From a virus, in the IMG/VR virus record IMGVR_UViG_3300037137_002360, positions 1-37,284 of that record: 37,284 bases of DNA; one strand, given 5' to 3'. The notes beneath the pieces were generated by a model. The model saw only the letters and a list, made by a program, of their open reading frames with translations. It was not told where the DNA came from and did no database searches. This document shows positions 1-7,989 of the stretch, piece after piece (the first letter of the stretch is position 1; each line of letters opens with the position of its first letter). The position numbers were made by a program, and so were the translations under genes.

Positions 1-137
1 GTCCCCGTTCTTGCATTCTCGGGATCCGTGGGACAAACCCCGTCATAAATGTCAAGTACGGTGTCCTCCAATGCAGCCCTTACCGATTTACCTCCCGTGA
101 TCTCGTTCAACAATGCTCTCGAATATTTTACTGTCAT
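1..137 (-). CDS. Phage virion-associated protein, N-terminal part (cut by window edge)
   Basis: The start codon at 137 lies 7 bases after a strong AGGAGGT ribosome binding site, and 45 codons are open to the left edge. The visible protein begins MTVKYSRALLNEITGG and continues with a segment (LDIYDGVCPTDPENA) that matches my memory of a common small phage structural protein with the pattern IYxGxxPxxADxA. The exact virion role is unknown. It is the first gene after a terminator hairpin (174-220), with the same hairpin-leader-RBS layout seen upstream of 14519. The family assignment is inference from a short fragment. Confidence 0.6.
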   Translation of the reverse strand, partial: MTVKYSRALLNEITGGKSVRAALEDTVLDIYDGVCPTDPENARTG

Positions 138-173
138 GTCTCTACCTCCTTTTAGGTTTGGGTTTAGGGCAAC

Positions 174-220
174 AAAAAAAGGGGTTATCTGCGAATGTTG
201 CGGCATCCGCAAATGCCCCT
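174..220 (-). terminator. Rho-independent terminator hairpin
   Basis: Read on the minus strand, AGGGG (220-216) pairs with CCCCT, and inside that ATTTGCG pairs with CGCAGAT (one G-U pair). A run of seven T follows (180-174). It lies downstream of the LAGLIDADG gene and 37 bases before the start codon at 137. Confidence 0.75.
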
Positions 221-288
221 TCTTTTGGAAATAAGTTATTTCGCCGTTAAGTGATCAGCCTAACGACTTGCCCTTTTTTTATAAAAAT

Positions 289-738
289 CTAATTAGACAA
301 AGGTACTCCCTTCTCATTAAGTTTTTTTATTTTTAAACAGATACTTTCCCTTGCCATTATGTCAATATCTGGAATTTTCTGGTAACGATATTTTGTTTTG
401 GCCCCATTACTCCATTTCATTGGATAATCTAAAAACAACTGGGCATGTTCTTTTTTGACTATTAAATACGGAAATATTTCCTTTGTTATTTTTATAGCTT
501 CTACACCACTCCATCTCAGTATGTAGCATGGTTTCCATTTTTTCTTGGTATCTTCCGCATTTTTGCCATTAATGCGACCCCCAAATTTATATTGTAAATG
601 TTCTAATAATCTTAAATCTGTATTGGTTATTTTTAAAATTAACTGGAAATAAATCGTATATATATAGGCTAAGAATGCACCTTCTCCATCAATTATTCCC
701 GCAAGATAGGCAATATCCATATCAGTGTAATTTGCCAT
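289..738 (-). CDS. LAGLIDADG homing endonuclease (free-standing)
   Basis: A 149-residue protein. The LAGLIDADG helix is visible at residues 13-22 (LAGIIDGEGA), with the acidic residue used for metal binding. The length suits a single-motif enzyme that works as a homodimer or a compact two-domain enzyme; a weak second motif may lie near residues 90-105. It is A+T-rich compared with its neighbours, a usual sign of a mobile gene. It sits between the tail-type gene at 783-1763 and the partial virion gene at the left edge, downstream of the former and followed by a terminator. The start is supported by a GTGGAG element about 12 bases upstream. No intron core is evident around it. Confidence 0.85.
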   Translation of the reverse strand: MANYTDMDIAYLAGIIDGEGAFLAYIYTIYFQLILKITNTDLRLLEHLQYKFGGRINGKNAEDTKKKWKPCYILRWSGVEAIKITKEIFPYLIVKKEHAQLFLDYPMKWSNGAKTKYRYQKIPDIDIMARESICLKIKKLNEKGVPLSN

Positions 739-782
739 AATTAGTTTTTCTCCACTCGGGAAACCCTTGTTTAATTCGTAGA

Positions 783-1763
783 TTAGCTCGTTATGCGAGC
801 ACTAACCTCTATTGCCGGAATTTCTAATGTTACCTCCATTCCTCCATAGCCAGGTTGCAGGTCATAGACCCCTAAAAATTGTCGAACCTTTACCTGGTTC
901 TTAAGGCTCCGGAGAAGAACCGCCACCCTTCCGCGAGCCGCTCCATTTACCAAGAAATGGTCTCCTGTAACCCTGTTGACCTGCCCACCGGGAAGTCCCA
1001 TGTAGCAGCCATCCTCCGTGGCCCACAATACGACCTTCATGGATATCCCAGATACCTGCTCTATGCTTGAGATAGCCATCCCTTCAAGGGCCGGGAAGCT
1101 ACATACTTCGGTATAATTGAATCGGGGTGGATCTCCCAATCCTCCCTGAAGGAATCCGCAGCGCTTTGTATCACTCACATAAAGACCGTCTTTGACGGCC
1201 CTCAGCATTCTTCCTCTTCCATTAAACGGGATAAAGTTATGCCTCTCATCCCTGACCCAGGGCTCCGTAGCATCGGAATAGATGAGAATACCTTCCTGAA
1301 ACACCCAGAGCCGGGAATCCCAATACTCCATCAGGTGTCCGCCCGCCATTCTTTTTTTAAATTCCTGATCCACTTCTGGGATGCCATGAGCCACGCGGTC
1401 CCTGATGTACCCAAACATATCGCCGTTCGTGAAAAATACCATGTCTGCAACGTCCTGAAAGATCATCTCTGTATCGCCCACATCTGCAAGAAGGGTACTG
1501 TAGGTGAAGGTCATGGTGTTAAAATTTAGAGTCGCTTCTTTAAGATCTCCCGCCTGCACGCAGAGGCAAATGGAGGCGTTTGACCATATGCTATGGGTGC
1601 TTGGGTCATCAATCAGCGTTCGCCCCCTGCGCCGATGGAGTTTCTTGTCATTATCGGAATCGACGTTCATGGCATAGGGGACGTAGCCAACCGGAATCCT
1701 TGTCGGGTCCTTCCGCTTCGAAACACCCACAATGTTTTTATATTCAAAATTGGGTTGAGGCAT
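783..1763 (-). CDS. Phage tail/virion protein, beta-propeller-like
   Basis: A 326-residue protein. The N-terminus (KNIVGVSKRKDPTRIPVGYV, then MNVDSDNDKKLHRRRGRTL) matches the pattern seen in podovirus virion proteins: a short opening, 'P.G' and 'A.NVD.D..G...RR.G'. The rest is rich in short beta strands with repeated W/F/Y-G motifs, as in propeller-like tail or adhesion proteins. It lies downstream of the glycan cassette and just before the left-edge virion gene, consistent with a tail module. The start has GGAG about 10 bases upstream and overlaps the preceding small gene by 20 bases. The precise tail role is not determined. Confidence 0.6.
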   Translation of the reverse strand: MPQPNFEYKNIVGVSKRKDPTRIPVGYVPYAMNVDSDNDKKLHRRRGRTLIDDPSTHSIWSNASICLCVQAGDLKEATLNFNTMTFTYSTLLADVGDTEMIFQDVADMVFFTNGDMFGYIRDRVAHGIPEVDQEFKKRMAGGHLMEYWDSRLWVFQEGILIYSDATEPWVRDERHNFIPFNGRGRMLRAVKDGLYVSDTKRCGFLQGGLGDPPRFNYTEVCSFPALEGMAISSIEQVSGISMKVVLWATEDGCYMGLPGGQVNRVTGDHFLVNGAARGRVAVLLRSLKNQVKVRQFLGVYDLQPGYGGMEVTLEIPAIEVSARITS

Positions 1764-1980
1764 CCGGTTTCTCCATTGTTTCTGTGGTCTGTTTGTATTC
1801 TTTCAATTTCTCATGCATTTTCTTTGCCATGGCCACCGCCACACGACACTTCATCTTTATCCCTTCATCCTCTGTTGCCATGTAAATCTCTCTAAGTGTC
1901 TCACAGATGGAGTGATGGCCCTGATATCGCTGTTTCAGCATTACATGAATTGGAACGGGATCAACATGTTTATACGGCAT
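1744..1980 (-). CDS. Small hypothetical phage protein
   Basis: A 78-residue protein starting MPYKHVDPVPIHVML. The start at 1980 was chosen because GGGAGG lies 6 bases upstream and it overlaps the previous gene's stop by only 11 bases; the open frame continues upstream only as a shadow of the glycosyltransferase gene. The middle (CETLREIYMATEDEGIKMKC) looks helical and the C-terminal third is lysine-rich. I do not recognise the family. Its position between the last glycosyltransferase and the tail-type gene does not reveal a role. Confidence 0.6.
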   Translation of the reverse strand: MPYKHVDPVPIHVMLKQRYQGHHSICETLREIYMATEDEGIKMKCRVAVAMAKKMHEKLKEYKQTTETMEKPDASTQF

Positions 1981-3739
1981 CTGTCGCCTCCCGTAAGAAC
2001 TCCGTGAAGCGGTCCTTGCTAACCCCCCACCCAGGCACAAAATCCTGGAGTGTCCAGTCCACAACTTGACCCCTGTATCCTGAAGGGTCAAATATGTTTC
2101 TGGTTACACAAGTCTCGTGCCTGATATCCACGTATGGAATCTCGGAAAACCAGGTATCAAATCCATGAGCAGTAAGTTTATTGTATCCTTCTTCTCTATA
2201 TTGATGGCGACCACCTGGTTCAAAATGTCTCCTACCGCCTATCTCACCACTCTCCATCATCGCGACCCTTTTCCGGTAATAATCCACCAGGATATCCCTG
2301 TATGCGCATAATCCTGATACCTGCTTTGCCTTGAAGTGGAGAGCCTGACCGTCTGAGGATCTGCACTTCCACCAGTTTAAGTTGTAATAAAACACATCCT
2401 TTCTTGGAGGAGTGAAGTCAAAGTGGCATGGAGGATATAGGATATCGTGTTCCACCATAAACGCTATATCTGTGTCGAGCCTCTCAAGTCCTGCAAGCTG
2501 CTGTTTAGCCATGGCGAGATATCCACGTCGAAGGTTCAGGACGATGTTTTCTCCGAAATCGAGAGGTTTAAGGGAGACAGTGACGAGGCGATATCCATTC
2601 AAGGATGCTTCCAGCCTTGCCCGCACTGCATTTAGAATGCCTGGGGCTACCCTGTTGTCGGTATAGAAGCAAAGTCCCTTTGTGAGCCCTCCTGTGGACT
2701 TATGTGAGGGATCCGGAAGCCCTTTCGAGCTACTTTGAACACCTCCCTCAATATCTCCTGAAGCAAATCTTCCTTCCATGCCAATAAATCCCTTTCCTTG
2801 TTCCTTCACCGCCATCCTTGCATCATCACTCCATCCGGGAACGGGCCAAAACTTATCGATAAGCCATGATAAAGGATGAACCTGTTTGGGCCATTTATTA
2901 TTGAAAAACAGGTCTCTGGCATACTTTTTGGCACGACTCACTTGCCTACCAGAAATGTCGTATGGAAATCCGAAATCTCCCCCCTGGGTTCTAAACATAT
3001 GACCATACCAGGTCTTCTGATTGCACACGACTCTTCCACCCGATAGCCATGTCTTTACTGCAACCTCTATGCCTTGAGATCCCCATGAGCCGAATGTTTC
3101 ATCGGAGAGATTGAGTTCAAAGTATTTATCCCTCGTTACCATGAAGCATGAACCTTGAAGAGACATTGTTTCCGTTATATCCCCTTGTCCTTCGGGACGT
3201 TTCTTGAACTCGCGGAAGTATTGGAAATGCGGTTCTGAATCAAAACAATATGTGGTACTTTGGGGATTATTCTTGGCGAACCAGACAATATCCCTCTCAA
3301 AATCGGTAGTATTGTCGCATTTAGGACAACTTGTTGGAGTTGGACTTTGATATCTCCTATCCCCACATTTTTTACAGATCCAATCGAAAACATGGAAGTT
3401 CTTCATCAGGGGAACCATCGTCCAATCATCTTTCATTTCCTGCATCATCTTGACATCGAATCCTTCATCGAAGGAACAGTGCGCATCACACTTCATCAAG
3501 TATTTTGCCCTCGATAACTTGGCGCATTCGTTGGTTATAGCCCTCTGGCCGATGGATTTACTATGGTGAATGATATGCACCTTGGGGTGATCCTTTAAGG
3601 GGGGATCAGCCCAGGCACCATCTAATCCCGCGATTATTTCAGTATTCCCTCTCATGTTTTTGAGAATGTCGTCAACTGTCCGGCTCAAAAACAGTTCATT
3701 GCGACTCGGGATTATTACGCTTAAATCAGGTTTTGACAT
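1970..3739 (-). CDS. Two-domain glycosyltransferase (GT2 fused to a second GT-like domain)
   Basis: About 589 residues. The N-terminal GT-A/GT2 domain opens with LSVIIPSRN (residues 6-14), has a DxH-type motif KCDAHC (83-88), an inserted zinc ribbon CKKC...CPKC (122-141), and a late GSWGSQGIE...WLSGG block (218-234) like polypeptide GalNAc-transferase-type enzymes. A second domain begins near residue 356 (LCFYTDNRVAPG) with an acidic EHDILY motif (430-435). Each half has a separate paralogue in this window: 9233-10231 for the first and 7976-8638 for the second. The start at 3739 (ATG after GGGG) mirrors the paralogue's MSLLSVIIPSRN; a GTG at 3766 is an alternative. The substrate is unknown; a role in virion or host-surface glycan modification is inferred. 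Confidence 0.8.
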   Translation of the reverse strand: MSKPDLSVIIPSRNELFLSRTVDDILKNMRGNTEIIAGLDGAWADPPLKDHPKVHIIHHSKSIGQRAITNECAKLSRAKYLMKCDAHCSFDEGFDVKMMQEMKDDWTMVPLMKNFHVFDWICKKCGDRRYQSPTPTSCPKCDNTTDFERDIVWFAKNNPQSTTYCFDSEPHFQYFREFKKRPEGQGDITETMSLQGSCFMVTRDKYFELNLSDETFGSWGSQGIEVAVKTWLSGGRVVCNQKTWYGHMFRTQGGDFGFPYDISGRQVSRAKKYARDLFFNNKWPKQVHPLSWLIDKFWPVPGWSDDARMAVKEQGKGFIGMEGRFASGDIEGGVQSSSKGLPDPSHKSTGGLTKGLCFYTDNRVAPGILNAVRARLEASLNGYRLVTVSLKPLDFGENIVLNLRRGYLAMAKQQLAGLERLDTDIAFMVEHDILYPPCHFDFTPPRKDVFYYNLNWWKCRSSDGQALHFKAKQVSGLCAYRDILVDYYRKRVAMMESGEIGGRRHFEPGGRHQYREEGYNKLTAHGFDTWFSEIPYVDIRHETCVTRNIFDPSGYRGQVVDWTLQDFVPGWGVSKDRFTEFLREATDAV

Positions 3740-3759
3740 TCTTTTCCCCATCTTTTTAC

Positions 3760-3788
3760 TTGACACGTATTACGTCCTGTGTTACAAA
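3760..3788 (+). promoter_or_regulatory. Sigma70-type promoter for the plus-strand Tad2-like gene
   Basis: TTGACA (3760-3765), a 17-base spacer, then TACAAA (3783-3788, 4 of 6 matches to TATAAT). It lies 22 bases upstream of the start codon at 3811, inside or against the start region of the minus-strand glycosyltransferase gene. Confidence 0.6.
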
Positions 3789-3810
3789 ACCTCCGAAAGG
3801 AGGAAAAAAT

Positions 3811-4053
3811 ATGGATCATTCCCCTACCCCAAACAGTAATCATTGTATGGACCTTGGCTCTTGTCTCAAGCAAATGATAAAGGGTGGAAAATTTAGGCGC
3901 CTGGAATGGGAAGACGAAGGAACATATATCACTGTTCGAGACGCTCAGGTCATGATTTTTAAGACAGATGACAATATGGTTCACCCATTGATTGTCTCTG
4001 AAGGAGACATTCTTGGAGAAGATTGGGTGAAAATCGAAGATTCCAAGAGTTAG
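3811..4053 (+). CDS. Tad2-like (DUF2829) putative anti-Thoeris protein
   Basis: An 80-residue protein on the plus strand, surrounded by minus-strand genes. The pattern LKQMIKGGKFRRLEW (19-33), a variable beta-rich middle, and the ending GDILGEDWVKI (65-75) fits the DUF2829/Tad2 family (remembered pattern: AL..L..GK...R.GW, ending D(I/M)LAEDW). Tad2 proteins of phages bind the signalling nucleotide of the Thoeris defence system. The start at 3811 has AAAGGAGG upstream, and a promoter is visible at 3760-3788; longer upstream frames lack support. The gene runs convergent to the methyltransferase at 4068. The assignment rests on a short motif pattern, so it could be another DUF2829 protein without anti-defence activity. 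Confidence 0.6.
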   Translation: MDHSPTPNSNHCMDLGSCLKQMIKGGKFRRLEWEDEGTYITVRDAQVMIFKTDDNMVHPLIVSEGDILGEDWVKIEDSKS

Positions 4054-4067
4054 TCTTAAATCAGGCG

Positions 4068-4610
4068 TCATATCTTTACACAAATCTTTGTACCCTTTCC
4101 AATATGACCAAAATCATCAAACGTATAGACATCCCATCCTGTATAGTCAAATCTATTCATGTATCTCTTCGCGTAATTATCTATAACCAGAAAACCACCT
4201 TTCTTAAGTTTTGGAATAGATTCTCTCATCAACGCAAATCTGACCCCGTAAGATGGCCCCGTATCAGCAAGAAGCCAATCATAATATTCATTGGGTTCTT
4301 TTCTGATAACTTCAACCAATACTTCGGGTTCTCCACAAGTCATGGTTACATTGGAGGGTTCGGGTAGTTTAACTTTAACCTTCTCCATCCACTCTTTATT
4401 TAATTCATAAGACTTGACACTATTGCACCTTTTAGACCAGAAAATAGTAGAACCCCCACTACCAAGTTCCAAAACATTATGCTCTGGTTTCAACATTGCC
4501 TCTATCGCCATGATAGATCCATAGGTTATCCATGGATAACCTATCTCAATGGCATACTTACCCTGAAGAAAATTTCTTCTATTTGGCATCTGTGTGATAA
4601 TTGTCTTCAT
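4068..4610 (-). CDS. Class I SAM-dependent methyltransferase-like protein
   Basis: A 180-residue protein with a Rossmann motif I, VLELGSGGSTIFWSK (46-60), and a motif IV/V-like DWLLADTGP (112-120) followed by LKKGGFLVIDN. This is the layout of small class I methyltransferases that act on sugars or small molecules. It overlaps the upstream GT-B gene by 32 bases and belongs to the glycan cassette, so a sugar O-methyl transfer is likely but inferred. Its 3' end meets the convergent plus-strand Tad2-like gene with 14 bases between. Confidence 0.7.
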   Translation of the reverse strand: MKTIITQMPNRRNFLQGKYAIEIGYPWITYGSIMAIEAMLKPEHNVLELGSGGSTIFWSKRCNSVKSYELNKEWMEKVKVKLPEPSNVTMTCGEPEVLVEVIRKEPNEYYDWLLADTGPSYGVRFALMRESIPKLKKGGFLVIDNYAKRYMNRFDYTGWDVYTFDDFGHIGKGTKICVKI

Positions 4611-5553
4611 TTAATTCCTCGAGATGTTTTTGTATCCTTCTGGCAGTTGGTTCATAGCCATGGACCTTGCAAACCCAATCCCTTGTTCGCTTTTGAATCT
4701 CAATAATCTCTTCTGGTGGAATATCGAGAAGCCACATGATTTTCTCTTTTAGCTCTTCAGGAGTATTTGAAATAACGAAAGGACACTCACATTCAAACTC
4801 CCTTTCGTATCTCTCCTTGCTTTCGAACTGTGTTATCACTACTTTTCCAAGGGCTGCGGCCTCCATCGCCGTAATCCCCCATTCCTTACATGACCGACTC
4901 AATCGCTCAATATAAATATCTGGCTGAGACATTCGCTCCATATTCTCAACCCAAAGTTTCGGTTCCAAACCATAACTCCACCTGAAATTCTCTCGTAACC
5001 TTTCTACATCGCAAGCAATTTTAACAATCCCCTTCGTTCCCTTCTTTACAATTCCATTTCCAGCAACCCTTGGATAATGAGCAAACCGTAAACCATCCTC
5101 ACTGATTCTCCTGGGGTCACTAAAATGAGGTTGTAAATATTCTGTGTCTATCGCTGGCATCATCCAGTGCTCATTCTTACAGCCAAAACCAAAAAGTTCC
5201 CCAGTTTGAATCCAAGTCATATCAACCAATGGATTCTGCGTGCTGATATGGGTCGCTGGATCTCTCCGAAACCTTGATCCTCCATGAAAGACAATCCATT
5301 TCTGACCTGGCACTCTTTTGATTGGGGCAATATGGGTATGCATATGAACCACTACGTCAGCACCATCGGATATTCTTTGTAATTCGTCATTATCATGGAT
5401 TTGCACCGACCCATGGATGTAGTGCCACATTGCTCTTTGCCAACAGATAGCAAGAGATTTCATTCCTATGGATTGGCAAGCGAGCGCCCACTCGGTCCCA
5501 ACATTACACCAATCGTCATGAGCGATGAAAATGATATTATACTTTACGTCCAT
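4579..5553 (-). CDS. GT-B type glycosyltransferase
   Basis: About 324 residues. The C-terminal half shows the GT4-like donor-binding block SCKEWGITAMEAAALGKVVI, in which the E of EWGITAMEA corresponds to the EX7E region. The N-terminal half has the first Rossmann-like strand YNIIFIAHDDW and a later WIVFHGG. The start at 5553 has GAGGAG 5 bases upstream; the frame extends to 5580 but overlaps the preceding gene more. It sits among sugar enzymes with short overlaps on both sides, indicating co-translation. Sugar donor and acceptor cannot be inferred. Confidence 0.75.
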   Translation of the reverse strand: MDVKYNIIFIAHDDWCNVGTEWALACQSIGMKSLAICWQRAMWHYIHGSVQIHDNDELQRISDGADVVVHMHTHIAPIKRVPGQKWIVFHGGSRFRRDPATHISTQNPLVDMTWIQTGELFGFGCKNEHWMMPAIDTEYLQPHFSDPRRISEDGLRFAHYPRVAGNGIVKKGTKGIVKIACDVERLRENFRWSYGLEPKLWVENMERMSQPDIYIERLSRSCKEWGITAMEAAALGKVVITQFESKERYEREFECECPFVISNTPEELKEKIMWLLDIPPEEIIEIQKRTRDWVCKVHGYEPTARRIQKHLEELNEDNYHTDAK

Positions 5554-6217
5554 TAAACTCCTCGAACATCTTCCTATCAAAATCTATATTGTGACTTGTC
5601 GGATAATGTTTCTTCAAATTCCCAAACTCCAATGCTTTTAGGGCCAACTCATACATTGGATTACCATTTGCCAATGCGTTCAGTATTCTTCCAAAGTTGC
5701 GCCAATCCCTCTTTATTCCACGGGCATAGAACCGTCTAAATACCTGAAATTCATCAGGAGAATCAAAATGAGTGCCAATTACAATGTCCTGTAAATCCTT
5801 TCTAATCAAACCTTGTCTTAATAATCTTCTCCCAGCCCATATATCATCGGACAACACATCTCGGAATGGCACTGATTTGTAAGCTGAAGCACGAGATACG
5901 CTGCAACCACAAAGATCACATTTCAAAAAAGCATCGTACACCTGGTAGGTGTATGTAAAGATCTTATCATCGTGATATTTCTCCATATTCTCTATTGCGA
6001 CTGCGACTGCATTTTCGTAAAGAATAAAATCACCGGCTATGTGCATTACCCACTCTTCAGTAATTAGACTCATTCCACGATTGAATGCCACAGATTCAGG
6101 GACAACACCGTTTATATGGACAATGTTTGAAAAAGGAATCGTCTGGTTTTTAACCGATTCCAAACATCTTTCCAGTTGGGGTTCATCTGTAGAAATAATT
6201 AATGCTTCAATATTCAT
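5537..6217 (-). CDS. GT2-family glycosyltransferase-like protein
   Basis: A 226-residue protein starting MNIEALIISTDEPQLERCLE, a typical first strand and helix of GT-A enzymes (ISTxxPxxLxxCLxS). It continues QTIPFSNIVHINGV and MHIAGDFILYENA, where the aspartate could serve as the metal or nucleotide ligand. The start at 6217 has CAGGGA upstream; the open frame up to 6250 would start with TTG and overlaps the acyltransferase gene. It overlaps the GT-B gene downstream by 17 bases. It may set up or extend the same glycan; the acceptor is unknown. Confidence 0.65.
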   Translation of the reverse strand: MNIEALIISTDEPQLERCLESVKNQTIPFSNIVHINGVVPESVAFNRGMSLITEEWVMHIAGDFILYENAVAVAIENMEKYHDDKIFTYTYQVYDAFLKCDLCGCSVSRASAYKSVPFRDVLSDDIWAGRRLLRQGLIRKDLQDIVIGTHFDSPDEFQVFRRFYARGIKRDWRNFGRILNALANGNPMYELALKALEFGNLKKHYPTSHNIDFDRKMFEEFNGRKV

Positions 6218-6758
6218 GGCGTTCCCTGAGAAACCTTGCCGGGTTTCCAACCCATACCGAATTGAGTTCCCTAATATCCCTTACAACATTTGAACCCTGT
6301 CCTATGAACACTCCATCCACGATTGAAGCATGGTCTATAATCGTAGAGTTAAGGCCTATATAAACGTTGTCTCCTATCGTAGAACTTCCCCCAAGAATGG
6401 AATGAGCCGTTATGAGACAATTCTTTCCAATCTTGACATTATGACCGACATGGCAAAGGGCATCTATCTTGGTCCCTTTGCCAACCACAGTATCTTCAAC
6501 AGTACCTCTACAGAGATTGCAACCTTCAAATATTTCCACATCATCCTCGATGATAAGTTTTCCGATATGGGGAATATGTAAATAAACTCCATTCTCATCC
6601 CTTTCAAATCCGAATCCCTGCGTTCCAAGGGTCACTCCCTTATGAATAACAACCCTTTCTCCAATCTCTACCCAGGAAGGAACTTCAACGCTATGATGAA
6701 CGCCATAAACCTCTGGGTATTCCCTTCGCATCTTTAGGGCAAATTCAAGTCTTGACAT
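6207..6758 (-). CDS. LpxD-like left-handed beta-helix acyltransferase
   Basis: A 183-residue protein. It carries the characteristic block GTQGFGFERDENG...HIPHIGKLIIEDDVEI, followed by hexapeptide-repeat turns with the catalytic-type histidine in CHVGHNVKIGKN. This is the pattern of LpxD, the UDP-3-O-acyl-glucosamine N-acyltransferase of lipid A synthesis. Cellular LpxD is about 340 residues with an N-terminal uridine-binding domain; that domain is missing here and replaced by a short helix (MSRLEFALKMRREYPEV). So this is a core-only relative that probably acylates an amino sugar. The start at 6758 has AGGAGAAGGA upstream. It sits next to a second hexapeptide acyltransferase at 6935-7414. Confidence 0.8.
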   Translation of the reverse strand: MSRLEFALKMRREYPEVYGVHHSVEVPSWVEIGERVVIHKGVTLGTQGFGFERDENGVYLHIPHIGKLIIEDDVEIFEGCNLCRGTVEDTVVGKGTKIDALCHVGHNVKIGKNCLITAHSILGGSSTIGDNVYIGLNSTIIDHASIVDGVFIGQGSNVVRDIRELNSVWVGNPARFLRERHEY

Positions 6759-6954
6759 TTCCTTCTCCTGGCTGATATCTTGGCATACCAGTAACACCGC
6801 ATTCCTTTAAAGATACCCCTTTGTCAAAATCTAAATTTTCTCGAAGTTTATAAAATAGGTTCCTATCGGTATCTTTTGTTTTCATGTTACCCCTAAAGAC
6901 CTCGTACCAAAACAGCAAACAAGTAAGTTCTTCTTCACTTATTTCTATTTTCAA
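6745..6954 (-). CDS. Small hypothetical protein in the glycan cassette
   Basis: A 69-residue protein, MKIEISEEELTCLLFWYEVF at the start, mostly helical and charged. It overlaps the upstream acyltransferase by 20 bases and the downstream LpxD-like gene by 14, so it is translationally coupled to both. AAGG lies about 8 bases before the start. No family is recognised. It might be an accessory subunit of either acyltransferase, but this is only context. Confidence 0.55.
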   Translation of the reverse strand: MKIEISEEELTCLLFWYEVFRGNMKTKDTDRNLFYKLRENLDFDKGVSLKECGVTGMPRYQPGEGNVKT

Positions 6955-7414
6955 ACCTTGCCCTCGCGGGAGAACCTATGACCGTAGTTCTCGAAGGAAC
7001 GTTTCTCGTCACCACCGCTCCGGCTCCTACCATCGCATAACTGCCAATTCTGACACCTGGCAATACCGTAGCGTTTGCTCCTATCGAACATCCCATGCCT
7101 AAGATTGGGGATAATGCTTCATACCTCGGATTATTTACCACAGGATATTTATCATTTGTCGTAACAACACAGGGACCCACAAATACTTCATCTTCTATAA
7201 TCATCCTATCCACGATAAAGGCTTTGTCCTGTATCCTTACGTTATTTCCGATTTTACAATCTCTTCCAATAAAGACCCCAGATCCAATCACGCAGTTGTT
7301 CCCTATTTCTACTCCCTCACAAATTACAGCAAACGACCAGACATAGGTATTTTTCCCGAATTTGACGGTCGGGTGGACATCAGCAATAACTCCCTTTAAC
7401 CATGGATGTTTCAT
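6935..7414 (-). CDS. Hexapeptide-repeat N-acetyltransferase (WlbB/QdtC-like)
   Basis: A 159-residue left-handed beta-helix protein. Repeats of the form (I/V/L)GxxxxI run from residue 12 on (VKFGKNTYVW, GVEIGNNCVIGSGVFIGRDC, KIGNNVRIQDKAFI), with a late VLPGVRIGSYAMVGAGAVVT and the ending GSPAR. This arrangement matches acetyltransferases acting on amino-sugar nucleotides, such as the WlbB and QdtC families. The start at 7414 overlaps the upstream stop in an ATGA-like junction, with GGGTGA upstream. Together with the LpxD-like gene it suggests an N-acylated amino sugar in the phage-directed glycan. Confidence 0.8.
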   Translation of the reverse strand: MKHPWLKGVIADVHPTVKFGKNTYVWSFAVICEGVEIGNNCVIGSGVFIGRDCKIGNNVRIQDKAFIVDRMIIEDEVFVGPCVVTTNDKYPVVNNPRYEALSPILGMGCSIGANATVLPGVRIGSYAMVGAGAVVTRNVPSRTTVIGSPARARFENRNK

Positions 7415-7989
7415 GGTTTCACCCAAAAAAAACTGTCGTCTCTCGTTACATACCATGGAGAAATGCCATGTCCGTCAGTATAACCTCGGACGGCTTGAGT
7501 TACCTGAAGACTTGGGTGATATGAAAAATCGTGACCCGACACTATTCCTCCAGAATGAACCTTTTTACTCCATCCGATCAGGTCACTCATCGCATTATCG
7601 AAGTCGTGAAGACCATCTATATAAACAAAATCCAACGAATTGTCAGGAATATCTAAAAGTGCTTCCATGCTTGTCTTTTTAATAAACTCAGCATTATAAG
7701 GGGCCAGTCTTAATTGAGCCCACCTAAAATGCCTATCCAGTGTCCATTGACTATTTCGACCGAACTGAACCCAAGGATCTATGCAGAAAAGTTTCAGACC
7801 AGGGTTCTTCTGTAGTAATACCAATGCATTTGCTCCCTTCGCTACTCCTATTTCAGCTCCAATCTTATATCCTAATTCATAAAATAACTCGGCAAGATGC
7901 CCCCGGTTACTATCTAACCACCCAGAAAGGGGAAGCAGAACTTCTCCTTTAACCCTGAATTTTTCACGAATATGTCTATTTATGTCCAT
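7411..7989 (-). CDS. SAM-dependent methyltransferase (Methyltransf_24-like)
   Basis: A 192-residue protein with motif I IGAEIGVAKGANALVLLQ (43-60), an acidic LFCIDPW at the end of strand 2, then FVYIDGLHDFDNAMSDLIGW and GGIVSGHDF. This is the pattern of class I methyltransferases of the Methyltransf_24 type, common in sugar-modifying clusters; the histidine/aspartate pair HD may bind a metal. The start at 7989 has GGAG 7 bases upstream and overlaps the preceding gene by 14 bases. The product probably methylates a sugar hydroxyl in the cassette's glycan (inferred). Confidence 0.75.
   Translation of the reverse strand: MDINRHIREKFRVKGEVLLPLSGWLDSNRGHLAELFYELGYKIGAEIGVAKGANALVLLQKNPGLKLFCIDPWVQFGRNSQWTLDRHFRWAQLRLAPYNAEFIKKTSMEALLDIPDNSLDFVYIDGLHDFDNAMSDLIGWSKKVHSGGIVSGHDFSYHPSLQVTQAVRGYTDGHGISPWYVTRDDSFFWVKP

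Noticed and set aside
240-280. GCCGTTA/TAACG inverted repeat with a later T-run on the plus strand
   Set aside because: The stem is short and the T-run is too far from it for a convincing terminator.
3721-4083. A 120-codon minus-strand frame opposite the Tad2-like gene
   Set aside because: The plus-strand frame has promoter, ribosome site and family pattern; the minus frame has none.
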